64,000 nt of DNA from Macrothele yani (GCA_039090855.1 CM077012.1:143564541-143628540), one strand, 5' to 3'; counted from the first letter of the stretch, positions 32,540-45,044 are shown. The notes: generated from the letters alone by a model not told the origin. Translations and numbers: made by a program.

Positions 32540-33305
32540 ATGAGATTCTTCCGCGGATTCGCGGGATTCCGCTTTTTTTGTTGTCATTTCGGTAATTCTC
32601 GAGATCGATGCAAAACTGAAGATAAATTTTGGAGGATTAGTTGGGGGGGGGGGGGGTGATCTGGGGATATTTTGTTTCTCAAAATGTTCGAAAACGCAAG
32701 TTAAACGGAGTGAAATTTTTTCTTGTGATCGTGATTTCTTTTTCTCGCGATGTTTCTTCTGCACAGTAGTATTGTGTTAAATATAAGTTTGTTCCATAAA
32801 TATTTGCATTTCAGCTTTAAAAAGGAAGAAAAATTCCTAAAACGAAAGTTGGAGCGAAAATGTCCCTGGGATCTGCAGGCACGAGATTTTGCCGTGGATT
32901 CGAAGAATTCCGCCATTTCCATCGTCATTTCGTTTCGAGGGTTCGCGAGATCGATGCAGAACTAAACAGAAATTTGGGAAAGATTGGTGGTGGGGTCGTT
33001 TTCGGGGGGGGGGTCTGACTTTCAAAACTCTCAGAAACAGAAGTTAGACGGAGTGAAGGTTTCTCCTGTAATCGTAATTCTGTTTTCTTGCAATGTTTCT
33101 TTCTTCTACAAGGTAGTGTTAAATATAATTTTATTCCATAAATAGTTGTTTTGCAGCTTCAAAATGGAGGAAAACTTTCCTAAAACGGAAGTTGGACAGA
33201 GCGTAGATTTCACCGATAGTCGTAATGTTATTTCTCCACGATGTTACATTTATCCTGTGTTGCTGTTAAACATAAATAAATAAATAAATAAATATATATA
33301 TATAT
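32540..33305 (+). repeat. ~310-bp repeat family C, two tandem copies
   Basis: Units at about 32540-32880 and 32880-33190, plus a partial third. Each carries GGATTCG..GATTCCGC, GAGATCGATGCA, a G-run, then GTGATTTCT/GTAATTCT, ATAAATATTTGCATTTCAGC and AAACGAAAGTTGGA. It ends in an (AAAT)n/(AT)n microsatellite at 33272-33305. A matching single unit is at 45045-45360. Confidence 0.75.
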
Positions 33306-35066
33306 TGAATACAGTGATGTGCTCCACCTTAATATTTACATAACAAATTTCAGTGAACAATTTTGTCTTGCTCACGGCGCGTTATATATTCACACTGTTT
33401 CGCAGCACATTCTTATTTTTCACCCATGCGGTTAAAAAGTTCAGCTTTTTATTTTTCTTCGTCAGTTTCATGTATAATCTTAGTCTCGAAAACAAATACT
33501 AAAATTCCGGACATTATAATAATTGTAATGTTTCAGTTTCGTGTGTGCGTTCGTGCGGGAAGGATTGAAGAGGGGTGATTCATTTTGGACAGTAGAGCTT
33601 TTCACGGCACTGATCTTAGTACTTTTTCAAGGTCGTGATCTGTATCACGAACGCTGAGCTCTAACCCCCGACTTCCTAGGCTAGGGCCATTTCAGTAATA
33701 GGATTACTGAGCTTGTTTTCCTTGAACTTCACAACAGTGACCCACAATAGTTGTCTTCAGGCCTGAGTTGTCTTGGTCACCAGAGAGGGGGTGGGGGTTC
33801 CAATTGGAAAGGACTAAACCAGAGCTTAGTAACAAGGCTGGCTCAACGCTTTGTGGTTGGGGTGGTCCTCGCCTGCGCCGCTCAGTGACGTCACGGGGAT
33901 GCATCGGGCTCGGGATGCATGTCAGTTGTCAGTGCGCGATGTAAAGCGTTCGGTGGATGCTGTTAACCCACGTTTGTTGCATTCGCATTAGTTATCTGCT
34001 GTTTAGTTGGTTGTATTTCTGGCATCGATTTTTTTATTTAATTGCGAATTTTTCAATTTATTAGCAAACCATAGAGGTTTACACCGATGAATCGAACAAA
34101 AATAGAGGTTTGTACTATACATCGAGCATTTTAATAAATATTAGTTACCCGATGTTATCATGGTGTGAGCAAGCACTATTATATTGAACAGAGATTTTGC
34201 CCTATTATATATTGAACAGAGATTTTGATTGAAAACTACGAATTTTTCCGCTTGTTAGCAAAACATCGATAAATCGAAAATTTCCACCGATACTATGGAT
34301 GTTTGGGGAATGAGTAACCAGCAATGTCGATCATCGATGTGCCCATCCCTAAAAGCTACTGTGGAGAAGCTGTATAAACTCTGGTCAGAGCGTAGCTCTG
34401 GAAAAAATTAAAGATGCATGTGCGTCGGCAGTAATCAATGAATGTCGAAGGGAAGGGGACAAGATGTAGTCAAAATGGGGAGAGAGTTTAAGCTGTGGCA
34501 ACAATGGCACCTGGTGTCCTTGAACCATGACCACAACGATCAATCTCGTAACAGAAAACCTATATGCAGTGTAGGTAGGGATTTTAGTTGTGCCATGCAT
34601 TCTTCTGGAGAAACGATACAGCTTGTTTAGACTGTTGTTTTTTTCTCCAAGTTAAACAGTAATGATAATTTTCATTACCATGTTTTTTTACACATCACGA
34701 CATTGTTAAACTCACGAGAAGAGATTTATGAATTTGGAATCTTAAGTAAAAATGCCGTAGTGTGGAAAAAGTACATATTTTCTTGTTTTGAAACAGTTGG
34801 CATCTATGATGGTTGCATGTTAAAAGATACAGGCAGAAAAATGTGCAAGACGTTTAAATTTTGCGTGCGGTGACGTTTAATTTTGAGTGTTTGAACATTT
34901 TAAAAATCACCGTTGCGTTGTACGTAAAAAAGTCAGTGGAAACTAGCGGATACGGAAACGGCACTTAAATAGGTAAAGAGTACTTGCGTGGAGTGAAAGG
35001 AAGGTTGTTACGAAGGCGGCTAATGTTTTGTAGTTATGACTTGAGGTGTAACTTTTAGATTCATAG
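33306..35066. other. Non-coding; CpG-bearing patch and hAT-MITE-like segment
   Basis: 33780-33960 is relatively GC-rich and contains a palindromic CRE-like site TGACGTCA at 33886-33893, which could mark an old promoter. Around 34050-34360, repeated ATCGAT/ATCGAAAA motifs end in CATCGATGTGCCCATCCCTA, which resembles ends of hAT-type MITEs. No gene is supported. Confidence 0.4.
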
Positions 35067-35382
35067 GTGAGAAATGTAATATTAGCAGAATATCTACAGA
35101 ATGATATAAAATTTTGTATGCGTATGAATAGGACGGGGTGGGATGGGAGGTTGGGGGAGCTTCGTTATTGAAAACACACCTCCGCGTCGTTTCTAAAATA
35201 TGAAAACGCTTAAGTGAAAAATGTAATATTAGCAGAATATCTACAGAAAGTGAGAAATGTAATATTAGCAGCATATTTACAGAATGATATAAAATTTTGT
35301 ATGCGTATGAATAGGATGGGAGGTTGGGGGAGCTTCGTTATTGAAAACACCTCCGCGTCGTTTCTAAAATATGAAAACGCTT
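35067..35382 (+). repeat. Local tandem duplication, 2 units plus a 36-bp partial
   Basis: GTGAGAAATGTAATATTAGC starts units at 35067 and 35249, with a partial one at 35213. Each full unit (about 130-146 bp) contains TATGCGTATGAATAGGA, GGGGGAGCTTCGTTATTG and CCTCCGCGTCGTTTC. Copies are nearly identical, so the duplication is recent. Confidence 0.9.
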
Positions 35383-37966
35383 ACCTTTTTAAATACAGGA
35401 AATAATATGCGCCTAGATGGCTTGCGATATTTTTAAGCAATGTAAGCAGGTGAAACGAGTTGAGAAAATACTGCAAAAACTATAATTTGGGTAGATAGCT
35501 GTCCACCGTACAACTCTTACTCAATTTCTGTCTAATAAAAAACTGTTGTTTTTGCAACTTCAGTTTTACAACTCCTGCACACTTTTAAAATCTTCAAGTG
35601 CTGCTTCTGGCGACTGATCAAAGCGAATGGGAAAGTTAGATGGTAGTTTCGGTTCAGGAATCAGTTCGTTTGCTGAAAAAGAGACGATTGAGATGCCGTA
35701 TCATCTAAAACAGTTCCGAAAATCGAGGATTTTGGATTTTATCTTTTAATTTCAAAGTACGTTGTTACTTTTTTTTTTTTTTTAATGATGACGGTGTACC
35801 TTCAGCAGAATAGTGGAAAACAGATTGGAAATAAGAATGCTGACTATGTAAATGTTGACGATTTCGATCTTACTGATTCCGATTTGATGACTACATGAAC
35901 TCCAAGCATAGAGCGTTCGTTGTAATCGATACCGTGTTAAATAAGTTACTAACGAAGACAGCGGTGAGTAGTTGAAGAGCTTCAGTTCTTATGCAACCTT
36001 TGCAGTCTTACTGTCAAGCTCAAGATATAACCAGTGACGCAGGTTCGGGGTGTCCTAAAAATCTCTCACTATAATGCATATACATTGAGTGTAGAGGCAA
36101 TTAGTGTACATTTCGCTTAGGGTTTATGAATTTTAAACTTTCTTTCTAAATCAACTTAGCGAATTTCCATGCTATTTGCTTAGATATTAGTGTATCTTGA
36201 TAGGCACGTATGTTGTACTAAATATAATTACTTGGTAAAGCCAAAAAAATATTTAAATACCCTGAGTGATGAATTACGTTCGTATAGCAGAAACCTTTTT
36301 TTTTTCCCTGGTGCCAACAGTGGTGTGTAATAAGAATCACTGGCTGTGCATCAGTTGTCGATGTGCATGGAATTTTGAATGAATATTGACTCCAAAGCGT
36401 GGCTGATTTTTTTTTTCATCTGTTTCTGGTTGGTTGATTTTTATGGTGTGAGGGCCATGTTTGGCCGAAGAGCGCCAGACACAGGATCATCTGAGAAAGA
36501 GTTATAAAAAAGTGGTGTGATGGTTAAGAACAGGCTGATTTGGTAGAAGTTAAAAATGAGAATGATGAAATGTGTCTTTGAGCAGTTTTTATACCTCTTC
36601 TAACGCACCACACGAAGCCAAGGAGAATACGCCCGTAGCTACTTCTGTTCGAAAGGAAAGTACATGCTACCAAAACTCTAGTGAACAAATAAAATTCGGT
36701 TAATAGCTGACTTCTGAATATATTGCGTCTGCGCGATTTTGAAATTCAACTAAAGATTCGTTAATAGGGCAGCGTGAAATGTTCACTAGGTGGAAGTTTA
36801 CATTTCCAGAAAGCAAAGTTGTAATTATTCTTCGTGACGGATTGGTTAAGGGAAGGTAATTTTTTTTTTTTTTATATAGGGATATAAATTTTCCTATATC
36901 GCACTATGGATTGCGCACCTATTACTGTTGTCCGCCCAGACAGTGGAAAGAGTCCAAACTACATCTACTGGTGGCCACCGCGGTGTCTCGTACAAGCTGT
37001 AAGTCATAGACGACGGGGGAGACATGCGAGCAGAGAAATGTTGAATTATACATATATTGTTCATACAGTAACAGCGTGGACTCAATCTTTCGAACTGGAG
37101 GACCAAAACAGTGCACAATAGTAATTTCGTAACGTGAGTTGACTGTATGAAAGCAATCTTAAACTACAGCGTAATCGTGGGTACCCCTTTCGGCGTTTAA
37201 ATGCATCACTGGTGATATCTGTAATTTTTTCGTAAGTGTTGACTTCCCCATAGTATTTTCCATGCCTTTACTCCAGGTATAAGCGAATTCATGGCTTGTT
37301 TTAATAGTAAAACTGGCTTAAAAAAAAAAAAAAATCCATTGAAAGAAAAATACATAAATTCGTTGGACAACTCTAGTTAGCCACGAACTCGCATATAACT
37401 GGAGTAGAAGAATCTTGGAGACAAAGTGAAATCTGTGAAACAGGCGCAGTTCAGTCATTTATGTGGACAAGGCGATGAATCATAAATAAGTTATTTCATG
37501 ATCATGATATTTCTACTTTCAAAAGTATTCTACATTTTGCATGTTTTTGTTTCTTCGTGTGATATGGATTAATATCAGCCTTACAAATACTTTGTCACTG
37601 TGAAATAGCATACTTGTCATGCATACACATATGTGCTTGCATTTGTGGATGTAATGCTAACGATTATAACGAGCAAACCGACCGATATCGTAGTATTCGT
37701 TAAAACTGTTTCACTGTACTTTCGCAATTTGAAAGAGTAGATACGACTCAAGGTTCTTTAACACACAACTGAGCTTTCAAAAGTTCGCCGTTGCCAGTGG
37801 ATGTTACATTATAAATTATAATGTTGGTGCTTAAAATTACCTGATTTGGTATCATAGGACGTGTCTGGTAGCAGCAGCTTCCACCTTTTCAAGACTTGGC
37901 GAGAAATAAAATTGCGTTGTTTCTTTTTAGTCGTAGCTCTCTTATCGATGGCCAAGCAACGAGTTT
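35383..37966. other. AT-rich non-coding stretch
   Basis: No element boundaries or coding family recognised. 36900-37125 is more GC-balanced, with overlapping frames of 71-74 codons on both strands that match nothing I know. Confidence 0.45.
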
Positions 37967-37967
37967 A

Positions 37968-39106
37968 GGACATTTGGGCACCCGGACATTTTGGCACAAA
38001 TCTTTAGGGGCCGTACAAAAATTGCCGTTTCTTGGCGCTGTGAGGGGAATCGAATGGAGAAAACGTTTCGAGTAAGACAAACGACAACTATAATTGAATT
38101 AAAAAAAAAATATTACAATGCACAAATTTTGAAGATGACAATACGTTTTTTTGGGTGTAAATATGACAAGCATAATATCCGAAAACTTGACAATTTCGTC
38201 GTCCTGGATCGGGATTACATAGCTCATAATCATGAACATGGATTACATCATATTCATGATTACATAGCACCAAGGGCGACCATGGGGGAGGCTCCCCTCC
38301 CCCGCCGTTAATATCGCCAAATTTTTTATAAATTTAAAACACCAAAATGGACGAAACCTTTTTTTAAATGTTTGACAGCCTTGAAGAATGTAAGGATTTT
38401 TCTTACCCCCCCCGGCAGGTTTGCTGAGTAGGCACGTGTCCTCAAATAATCTGTCGAGTTGTAGCTTGTAAATGCTAAAAATCTCCCGATTGGACGATAA
38501 ATTTTTCAATTTTACAGTTTTGGTATTAACCCCCCTCCCCCCGCCACGTTTTCAGAGTAGGCACGTGCGCTCAGATAATGTGTCGAGTTGTAGCTTGTAA
38601 ATGCTGAAAATCTCCCGATCGAACGAGAAATTCTTCATATCTTACACTTTTGATATACCCCCACCCCCGACAGGTTTGCTAAGTAGGCACGTGCCCTCAA
38701 ATAATCTGCCGAGTTGTAGCTTGTAAATGTTGAAAATCTCCCGATTGGACGATAAATTTTTAGAACAAAAACTGTTGAACATGTGCCCAAATGTCCGGGT
38801 GCCCAAAAGCCTATGAATTAATATTTAGTGCTTAAGTAAGAGCGCAATGCTATTAACTTGATGTGATACGTAAACGTTATGAATATGACATCGGTAGAAA
38901 AAAGACTGTCAAAAGGGCCTACGAATGAGGCATAGTAATTTAGTGCCTAATTAAGTAAAAGACAAATATTAATAACTTGACATGTTTTGCAAATATTTAG
39001 TGCCTAAGTAACTTACGGCGAACATTTTCTCGGCCAGACTCTTACTATTGGGCCAAGAAACGGCAATTGTTATACGGCCCCTTAAAAACATTTGTGACCA
39101 AATGTC
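37968..39106. mobile_element. Inverted-repeat DNA element carrying a 126-bp satellite
   Basis: Inner inverted repeats of about 52 bp: 37985-38036 (GACATTTTGGCACAAATC, GGGGCCGTACAAAAATTGCC, GTTTCTTGGC) and their complement at 39052-39106 (GGCCAAGAAACGGCAATTGT, ACGGCCCCTTAAAAACATTT). An outer motif GGACATTTGGGCACCCGG at 37968 recurs inverted at 38783-38804 and in part at 39271-39285, so two nested elements are possible. No transposase is present. The interior holds three satellite-B units (38385-38765). Class unknown; a non-autonomous TIR transposon is the best guess. Confidence 0.65.
38385..38765 (+). repeat. Satellite B array 1 (126-129 bp units)
   Basis: Three units marked by GGCACGTG at 38431, 38560 and 38686. 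Each reads C-run, (G)ACAGGTTTGCTnAGTAGGCA, CTCAAATAATCTGTCGAGTT, GTAGCTTGTAAATGCTGAAA, ATCTCCCGAT. Related arrays are at 41915 and 47520. Confidence 0.9.
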
Positions 39107-39116
39107 AGCCCCGTCT

Positions 39117-41390
39117 TTCAGACAGAAAATCGTAAATATGTCTCAATTTCTTAATGATTATGAGATATAAGTGAACAAAAAATTTGTGCACACCACTTGC
39201 TCAAGTAGGGAGAAATATAGGAACACTATAATTTTTAACGCAGCGCAATTACATTGCTTTAAAAGGGAATGTGCCCAAATGTCCGAACCCCCAAGCAACT
39301 GTTCCTGCGGACATGCCACCGGAAGAAGCTTTGACCACGTGATCAAAGTTCAATGCCCTCTACCCAGTACTCTCCCTGTCTTTTACTTAGAATTCGTATT
39401 TCGGGACGTTCATCTGCGAAATCTCAGACTCTAGCTGTTTCCAAGGTGATGATCCTTGCCAGTGAGTTTGAGTAGATAAGCTCCAAGATGTTGCCCCAAG
39501 CTGACCTTGTGAGGGACCGAATGACCTTTATTTCGCTTAGTTGTTAGTGTATGAGGAACTAGGACAGTTCGACTAGAATGGGAACACATTCGGTTCCAGG
39601 AGTTGCGCCCTGGTAACGTTAAAACTTGTGTTATGGAGTATTATAATACAAGCTGCCATATGGTGTCCGCTTGCCAATAAGCATATATTTTTTCTTACTC
39701 TTGAAGAATCGCCGTGCTTGTGTAAGACTTGGGACAGATTATTCCTGATTTTGTTTTACTGCCACATGGATAGATATAGAAACAAAAAGCAGAATTATGT
39801 CTCAATGGGATTTGAATCCGTACCCATGGCGTAAGAGGGCCGACTTCGTACAATCCTGTTGTAAAGATTTCGATAGCTACAGGGGAACTTCATTTAACTT
39901 AAAAGTTATGATAGCCCTGCCGTGTAGCTTTTGCAATAAAATGCAATTTTCGTGATCCACAAGCGTTTGATATTTCCAACCATGCGAAATAGTTCACTCT
40001 TCTGTTGGACTAAATGGAGTATATTCCTTGGACTGTGTTGTTCATCACTTATCAAAGCGCTTGTTAGTTGGTTTTATATTTTGATTTATAGAGCATATTT
40101 GTTGTTCTTAGGAAGCGCGTGCGGTTAGTTCAGTATTTCAAACAACTTAGGTGAGATGCGAATATGTGAAAAAAAAAATCATTTTCCTTTTAACACCTTA
40201 TTAAACAAATGTGTAGTGGGATTTTTTTTTGTTCACTTTATTATGAAGCACCTGAAGTTACGTCTGCAACTCCAAAAAAATCTTTAGAAATTGTAGACGG
40301 TTTGTTGAACTCGTTCATGGATTTTATTTTTATGACTATTTGAGTGACCTACCATCAGTTGGGGGAGAACAAATATCAAAGATGTAGAAGGATGGAAACG
40401 TAGGAAGAACTGAGTGAGCTTGAAATCTGGTGTTCGTGATATAAGAACATAAATGTTTCAACTTCAGACATCTGTAGTGTAGTCCAGGTTTCCCGAATTC
40501 CAATAATATTACTTTCCAACATTTACTGTAATAATATGTAGTTGCTTAAAAAGCCCGTATGTAATTTACAGTGGCTAGAAGGGGATTTTTTTCTTCTTGG
40601 AGGGAGGGATGCATCGTACTTACCATAATTTTCAGGCCGAGCCCCGCGTCGACATAAGAGCCGCACGTGACAAAAAATTGCTATTTAGGAAACATTTCCT
40701 GTAAAAGCCGCACCCTAAAATTTTATCTCTTAGCCATCAGTATAAGGGCTTCAATAAATAGCACCGTAACGTGTTTGGACCACTATCTGAACTACCTGCC
40801 TATTTTTAAAGTCATTCTCCTAAAATTTCATATCTTTTTAAGGTAATTTAATGAGTTGTAAATTAAGGCATTCAAAATCCCGAATGTTCTTTCCTTTATT
40901 ATTTTATTTATTTGAGGTTTAATAGTCTGTTTTTGTGAGGGATACTGTTTATGAATTCCAGCCTGTAGGTACAGTTTTCACGATATGAATTATCGGTGTT
41001 ATTTTTAGTTAAAAAGACTGATTTGTGCTTTCAAAGATATCTGAACGAAAATAAAGCGAGAAATATTACATAACCATTTCTTATAGTAGAATGTTCATGA
41101 TAAAAGAAGGCATGAGTAAATGAAAGAATGGAGCACAAATATGCTGGAAATAATTAATAAAAGTAATTTTGTTTTTAATTTCAAGTACTTTTACTGTCTG
41201 TATGAAAACCACGAATGCTATTTTTTAAAACAGTTTTAGCCCTGTTTAGTGGAACATCACTAAATTCTTAGAAGTGCTACATAATGTGACATGACAAAAC
41301 AGTGGGATACAAATTTCTCTTATGTATCTTTGATTTTTAAGTTACTGCTGACTGTGTATGAGAGAAATGTCCTCCAACTCCATCATGAAT
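39117..41390. other. AT-rich non-coding stretch
   Basis: No gene recognised. Around 40620-40730, AAGAGCCGCACGTGAC and AAAAGCCGCACCC repeats with CATAATTTTCAGGC look like a decayed MITE terminus. Confidence 0.4.
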
Positions 41391-41815
41391 CGCGTAGCCT
41401 CGCTTGCCCTAATTCCCGTTTCCCGAAATCGCTTTTACCCGAATTCCCATTTCCCCTAATTTCGTCTGCCCTAATCTCGCGTCCCGTAATTCACGTTTGC
41501 CCTAAACGCGTTTCCCCGAAATCGCTTTTACCCGAATTTCCATTTCCCCTAATTTCCTCTGCCCTAATCTCGCGTCCCGTAATTGACGTTTGCCCTAAAC
41601 GCGTTTCCCCGAAATCGCTTTTACCCGAATTCCCATTTGCCCGAATCTCGTATGACCTAATCACGTTTGCCCGTATCAAGTTTTCGCTGTTTCGCGTTTG
41701 TCTAATTTTTGTTAACCGAAATAAAACGGTGGGTCTTGATATTTCAAGAGAATTATTCTTTCCCTTCCAGTTGATGATGTCGACCACCATGCTGGCAAAA
41801 GTGTAAAATGGTAAT
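41391..41815 (+). repeat. CCCTAAT minisatellite element, copy 3, with 3' extension
   Basis: Left edge CGCGTAGCCTCGCTTGCCCT at 41391. The units are arranged in two larger repeats of about 110 bp (CGCTTTTACCCGAATTCCCA, CGCGTCCCGTAATTCACG, CCCTAAACGCGTTTCC). The right edge ACCGAAATAAAACGGTGGGT is followed by about 85 bp (CTTGATATTTCAAGAG, GTTGATGATGTCGACC, GGCAAAAGTGTAAA) also found beside the copy at 48290, so the element extends past the minisatellite. Confidence 0.85.
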
Positions 41816-41894
41816 AACGTGGTTATTACCATTATTCGAATAGGCCTTAACGCATCCATTGTATCCGTCGCTGTTTAGTTGGCTATAATACCGA

Positions 41895-42300
41895 AAAAAT
41901 GAAATGCGAAGACTTTGTAGCCCAATCGGGAGATTTTCGGTGTTTCCACACTGCAAGTCAACAAATTCTTTCCGGACATGTGCTAACAAAAGAAATCTGT
42001 CAGGGGGACTCCCCCCCCGGGAAGGTTTCCTACCTTTGCACCTGCCCTCAGATAATTTATTGAGCTGCAGTTTGTAAACGATGAAAATCTCCCGATCGGA
42101 ACAGAAATTCTTAATATTTTATTTTTACGGCATCACCCCCCTCCGACAGATTTCCTGCGGTAGCAGAACCCCCAAAAATTTGTACAGTTTGTAGTTAGTA
42201 AACGCTGAAAATCTCAGAATCAGACCAGAATTTTTTTTATATTTTCGGCATTACCCCCCCCGGACAGTTTTCCTACGTTAGCATATGCCTGCAGAATGTT
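41895..42300. repeat. Satellite B array 2, one inverted and about two direct units
   Basis: Plus-strand units at 42000-42290 contain CTGCCCTCAGATAATTTATT, GATGAAAATCTCCCGATCGG and ACGCTGAAAATCTCAGAATC. The segment 41905-41985 is the same unit reversed (CAATCGGGAGATTTTCGGTG, AAGTCAACAAATTCTTTCC). A perfect short palindrome GGTAATAACGTGGTTATTACC-like hairpin (arms of 9 bp) lies just to the left, near 41812-41830. Confidence 0.8.
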
Positions 42301-42479
42301 CCTCGCACGGACAGTTAGTTGTACGTCGGCTTATCGAGAACTGGGCAGTTCAGACAAACAATTTATTTTGATAACGATTGGAAACGGGACAAATGCTTTA
42401 TGTATGCGCATTATGAATTATTTTCAAAAAATAAAAAAAAATTATGTACTTTATGCCAAAATTAATTACAATTTTCTTT

Positions 42480-42661
42480 CACTTGAAAAACTAACTGCCG
42501 ACCATTTAATCTTTCGGCCAATTTCCTCCATCGGTTGCTATGGAATTCAACTACAGTTCTTATGGATGGATGGATCGATCGGCTTACATTTGTTATCATA
42601 GCCCTGTTTTTCAGTGATATCTTCACCGCGAGCGAAGCCGTGGTGAAGATATCATAGCTAG
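42480..42661 (+). mobile_element. Helitron 3' end (second Helitron)
   Basis: Hairpin GATATCTTCACC / GGTGAAGATATC around a GCGAGCGAAGCCGT loop (42616-42653) is followed by ATAGCTAG, i.e. terminal CTAG at 42658-42661, then T. This is a standard Helitron terminus. The 5' end was not found, so the start given here is arbitrary and no helicase coding is seen. Confidence 0.75.
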
Positions 42662-43032
42662 TATGTATATGTAACAATTTCCCCCTCCAAGAAAGAAGCT
42701 GTAATATGTCTATAATCGTACATGGGGATGACAAAACTTTTTTATCGGTAAAGCGGACTTGTGTAAATTGACAGAGAGAAAGCTGACTTCTTGGATTATT
42801 CAAAGCGTCAACTGAACTAGTGCTTTACAGATTACATTTTTTATATGAGACTGTGTTTTATTAAAACTTTAATTTACGGGAAAGAGAATGATTTTGCTAA
42901 AGATTTATTTCATGTAAAAATGAATAAAAATTAAAAAAATATATTCTCGTACAATGGGCGACAAATGCCCTTGGCGCACCCCTGTTTGGATGGAGAGCTT
43001 TTAGATAAAACAATACAATTTTCAAGAGCAAT
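42662..43032. other. Non-coding
   Basis: Nothing recognised in this short interval apart from AT-rich sequence leading into the LINE fragment. Confidence 0.4.
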
Positions 43033-43756
43033 TTGCCGTTATGTCTCGAAGAAATCGTGATCAGAGTGAAATCCCTAAAAAGGCAATCGGATGGACATGT
43101 TGCCATAGGAACTGACAACCGAAATTCTAGACTGGATTCCAAGGGACAGAAAAAGACCCAGAAGACCACAAGGGATGGGCGGATGAAATTCGAAAGCATG
43201 CGGGAGGGACATGGAAGAAATTGGGTCAAGACACACCAAAGAAACATGGTGAGGTGTTTATCCAGCAGTGGATTGATAATGGTTGATGATGATGATTAAA
43301 TATACATATATTCTCCTGAATTTGACGATAAAAAAAATTGTATATGTTACACAACCATTTTTTTCCTAAATTTTGACGATAAAAGAAACTTTTTATTTCG
43401 CTTAACGAGAATCAGTACAAACCTGAATTAAAGAAAACATAAATTTAGGAAAACGCGAATCAAGGCAAAGGAGAATTAGAACAAACTTGATACAAGAAAC
43501 GTTTTTATGGGAAACTGATGTGGACAAACGTGTTTAGGGAAAGAAGGATTTAGGGAAAACGAAATTAGGGGAAATGCGATTGGGGTAAACGTGAATTAGG
43601 GGAAATGGGAATTCGGGTAAAAAGCCATTAGAATAAACGTGTTCAGGGCAAACGTGAATTAGGGGAAACGAAATGAGGGGAAGTGGGAATTCGGGTAAAA
43701 GCAATTTCGGGGAACGCGATTGGAGTAAACGTGATTAGGGGGAAACAGGTGTTCAC
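43033..43756 (+). mobile_element. RTE-type LINE 3' end fused to CCCTAAT minisatellite (composite copy 1)
   Basis: The LINE C-terminal coding end (plus) reads VIRVKSLKRQSDGHVAIGTD, then NRNSRLDSKGQKKTQKTTRD, and near its end HQRNMVRCLSSSGLIMV in shifted form; it finishes at GATGATGATGATTAAATATA (about 43285). About 110 bp follow with two TTTGACGATAAAA motifs. The minisatellite then runs in reverse orientation (43400-43756), ending GGTGTTCAC. The order coding end, GACGATAAAA spacer, minisatellite is repeated in inverted orientation at 45362-46750. Confidence 0.8.
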
Positions 43757-44910
43757 TACATGAATGATAGTTGCTTCACTGTCCTTGGCTTTATCTTTAT
43801 CCTCCCACGTTGGGACGGGACGAAAGAGAGACTCAATGGAGGGTCATCAACGTCTTGTGTTAGTGGATAGTAGGAAAGTACCCATAAAAACAGAGGGAGT
43901 AAAATTTCGCCTGCCATTCCGCGAAGGAAAAAGCAGGCAATAGAGAGAGAAGGCGAAGGCCCAAAAACCATGGCCTACGAATTGAAATCGTACAAATTTC
44001 ATGCGCCCCGGAGAAGACTAGAGGGTCTAAATTTCTGCGAACTGCTGCCGTTAATTTGAATACATTATTTCAAATTCAATACTTTTGTAGCCAATAATTA
44101 TGAGGTACGATACGAGTTGCATTAATGAAAAAGTGTTAATGTCATGCAATCTGTTCCATTCTCATTAATATGAAATTTAGTGACATAATGCTGAATTTCG
44201 ATGTTTTTGTAGATTTTTCCGTGTCTGCGACTTATAGCTCAGTGCAGTTTAGTAAGAAAAATCACCGGGATAAAATGGCGGAGCTGTATTTCCCCCTCTC
44301 GTTCTGAGTGACCTTGAGGGATAAACTTATGGTTCGAAACTAGAAGAAATTCATGGCTGTTTATTGTGAGAGTGAGTGATTCAAAGACGAGTATAATTGC
44401 TGTGCAGGTTGTTAAGCAAATAATAATAAATTCGGGGTAAACGCTGCAGGGTGGGCAACCCGGACTTTTTTTTTCGCAGTAAGAAACGTGGCCCTTAGCC
44501 CGAAAATTACGATACATGAAAAAATAAAATGAATTCTATATTCATAAGTTTTAAAGATAATGCATCACGTTTGACCATTATCTCTCTTGACCTTGTGTGT
44601 GATGGAGGACGGGGTAACAAAGCAGGCGGGATTATTTCTTCAATAACTTTGATATCAGGGAATTGACTACCAACAATACTATTTTTTTCAGCATGTCTCG
44701 ACTCGTCCGCTGTATCAAAAATTAGTTGCTGATCTTTGGCTGACTATTTCTTAAATTTCCACTTTCGGGACCTGTATTCCTAAATTTTATGTGGATGGGT
44801 TCTAAGGGCCCTGAAGATGATCACGTAGCAAATCTAATCAGATGCCGTTTGCATTATGCTTGGTAAAATTGTCCTACATTTATTGTATATCTTGGTGTGT
44901 TTGACATTCC
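43757..44910. other. Non-coding
   Basis: Separates the two convergent LINE/minisatellite composites from the family C and D repeats. No gene, RNA or element was recognised. Confidence 0.4.
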
Positions 44911-45010
44911 TGCCAACTACTACGGAATGTCCGTAGTTTCTACGGATTTAGTTGTCTGACTACGGAACTCACTGTCGAAACTACGGATCTGCGATTTTTA
45001 ATTTTTTTAA
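44911..45010. repeat. TCCGTAG repeat family D, copy 2
   Basis: TGCCAACTACTACGGAATGT, CCGTAGTTTCTACGG, GACTACGGAACTC and AACTACGGATC. Short palindromic TACGGA/TCCGTA units are shared with 31224 and 48771. Confidence 0.55.
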
Positions 45011-45044
45011 ATTTTGCTGTTTAATGATATATGTGAGCTTCTTA

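Noticed and set aside
36906..37121. Possible host exon (71-74 codons on both strands)
   Set aside because: More balanced composition, but no domain or convincing splice-site pair; left as unassigned.
41491..41859. 122-codon minus and 171-codon plus ORFs
   Set aside because: Degenerate minisatellite units; no independent coding evidence.
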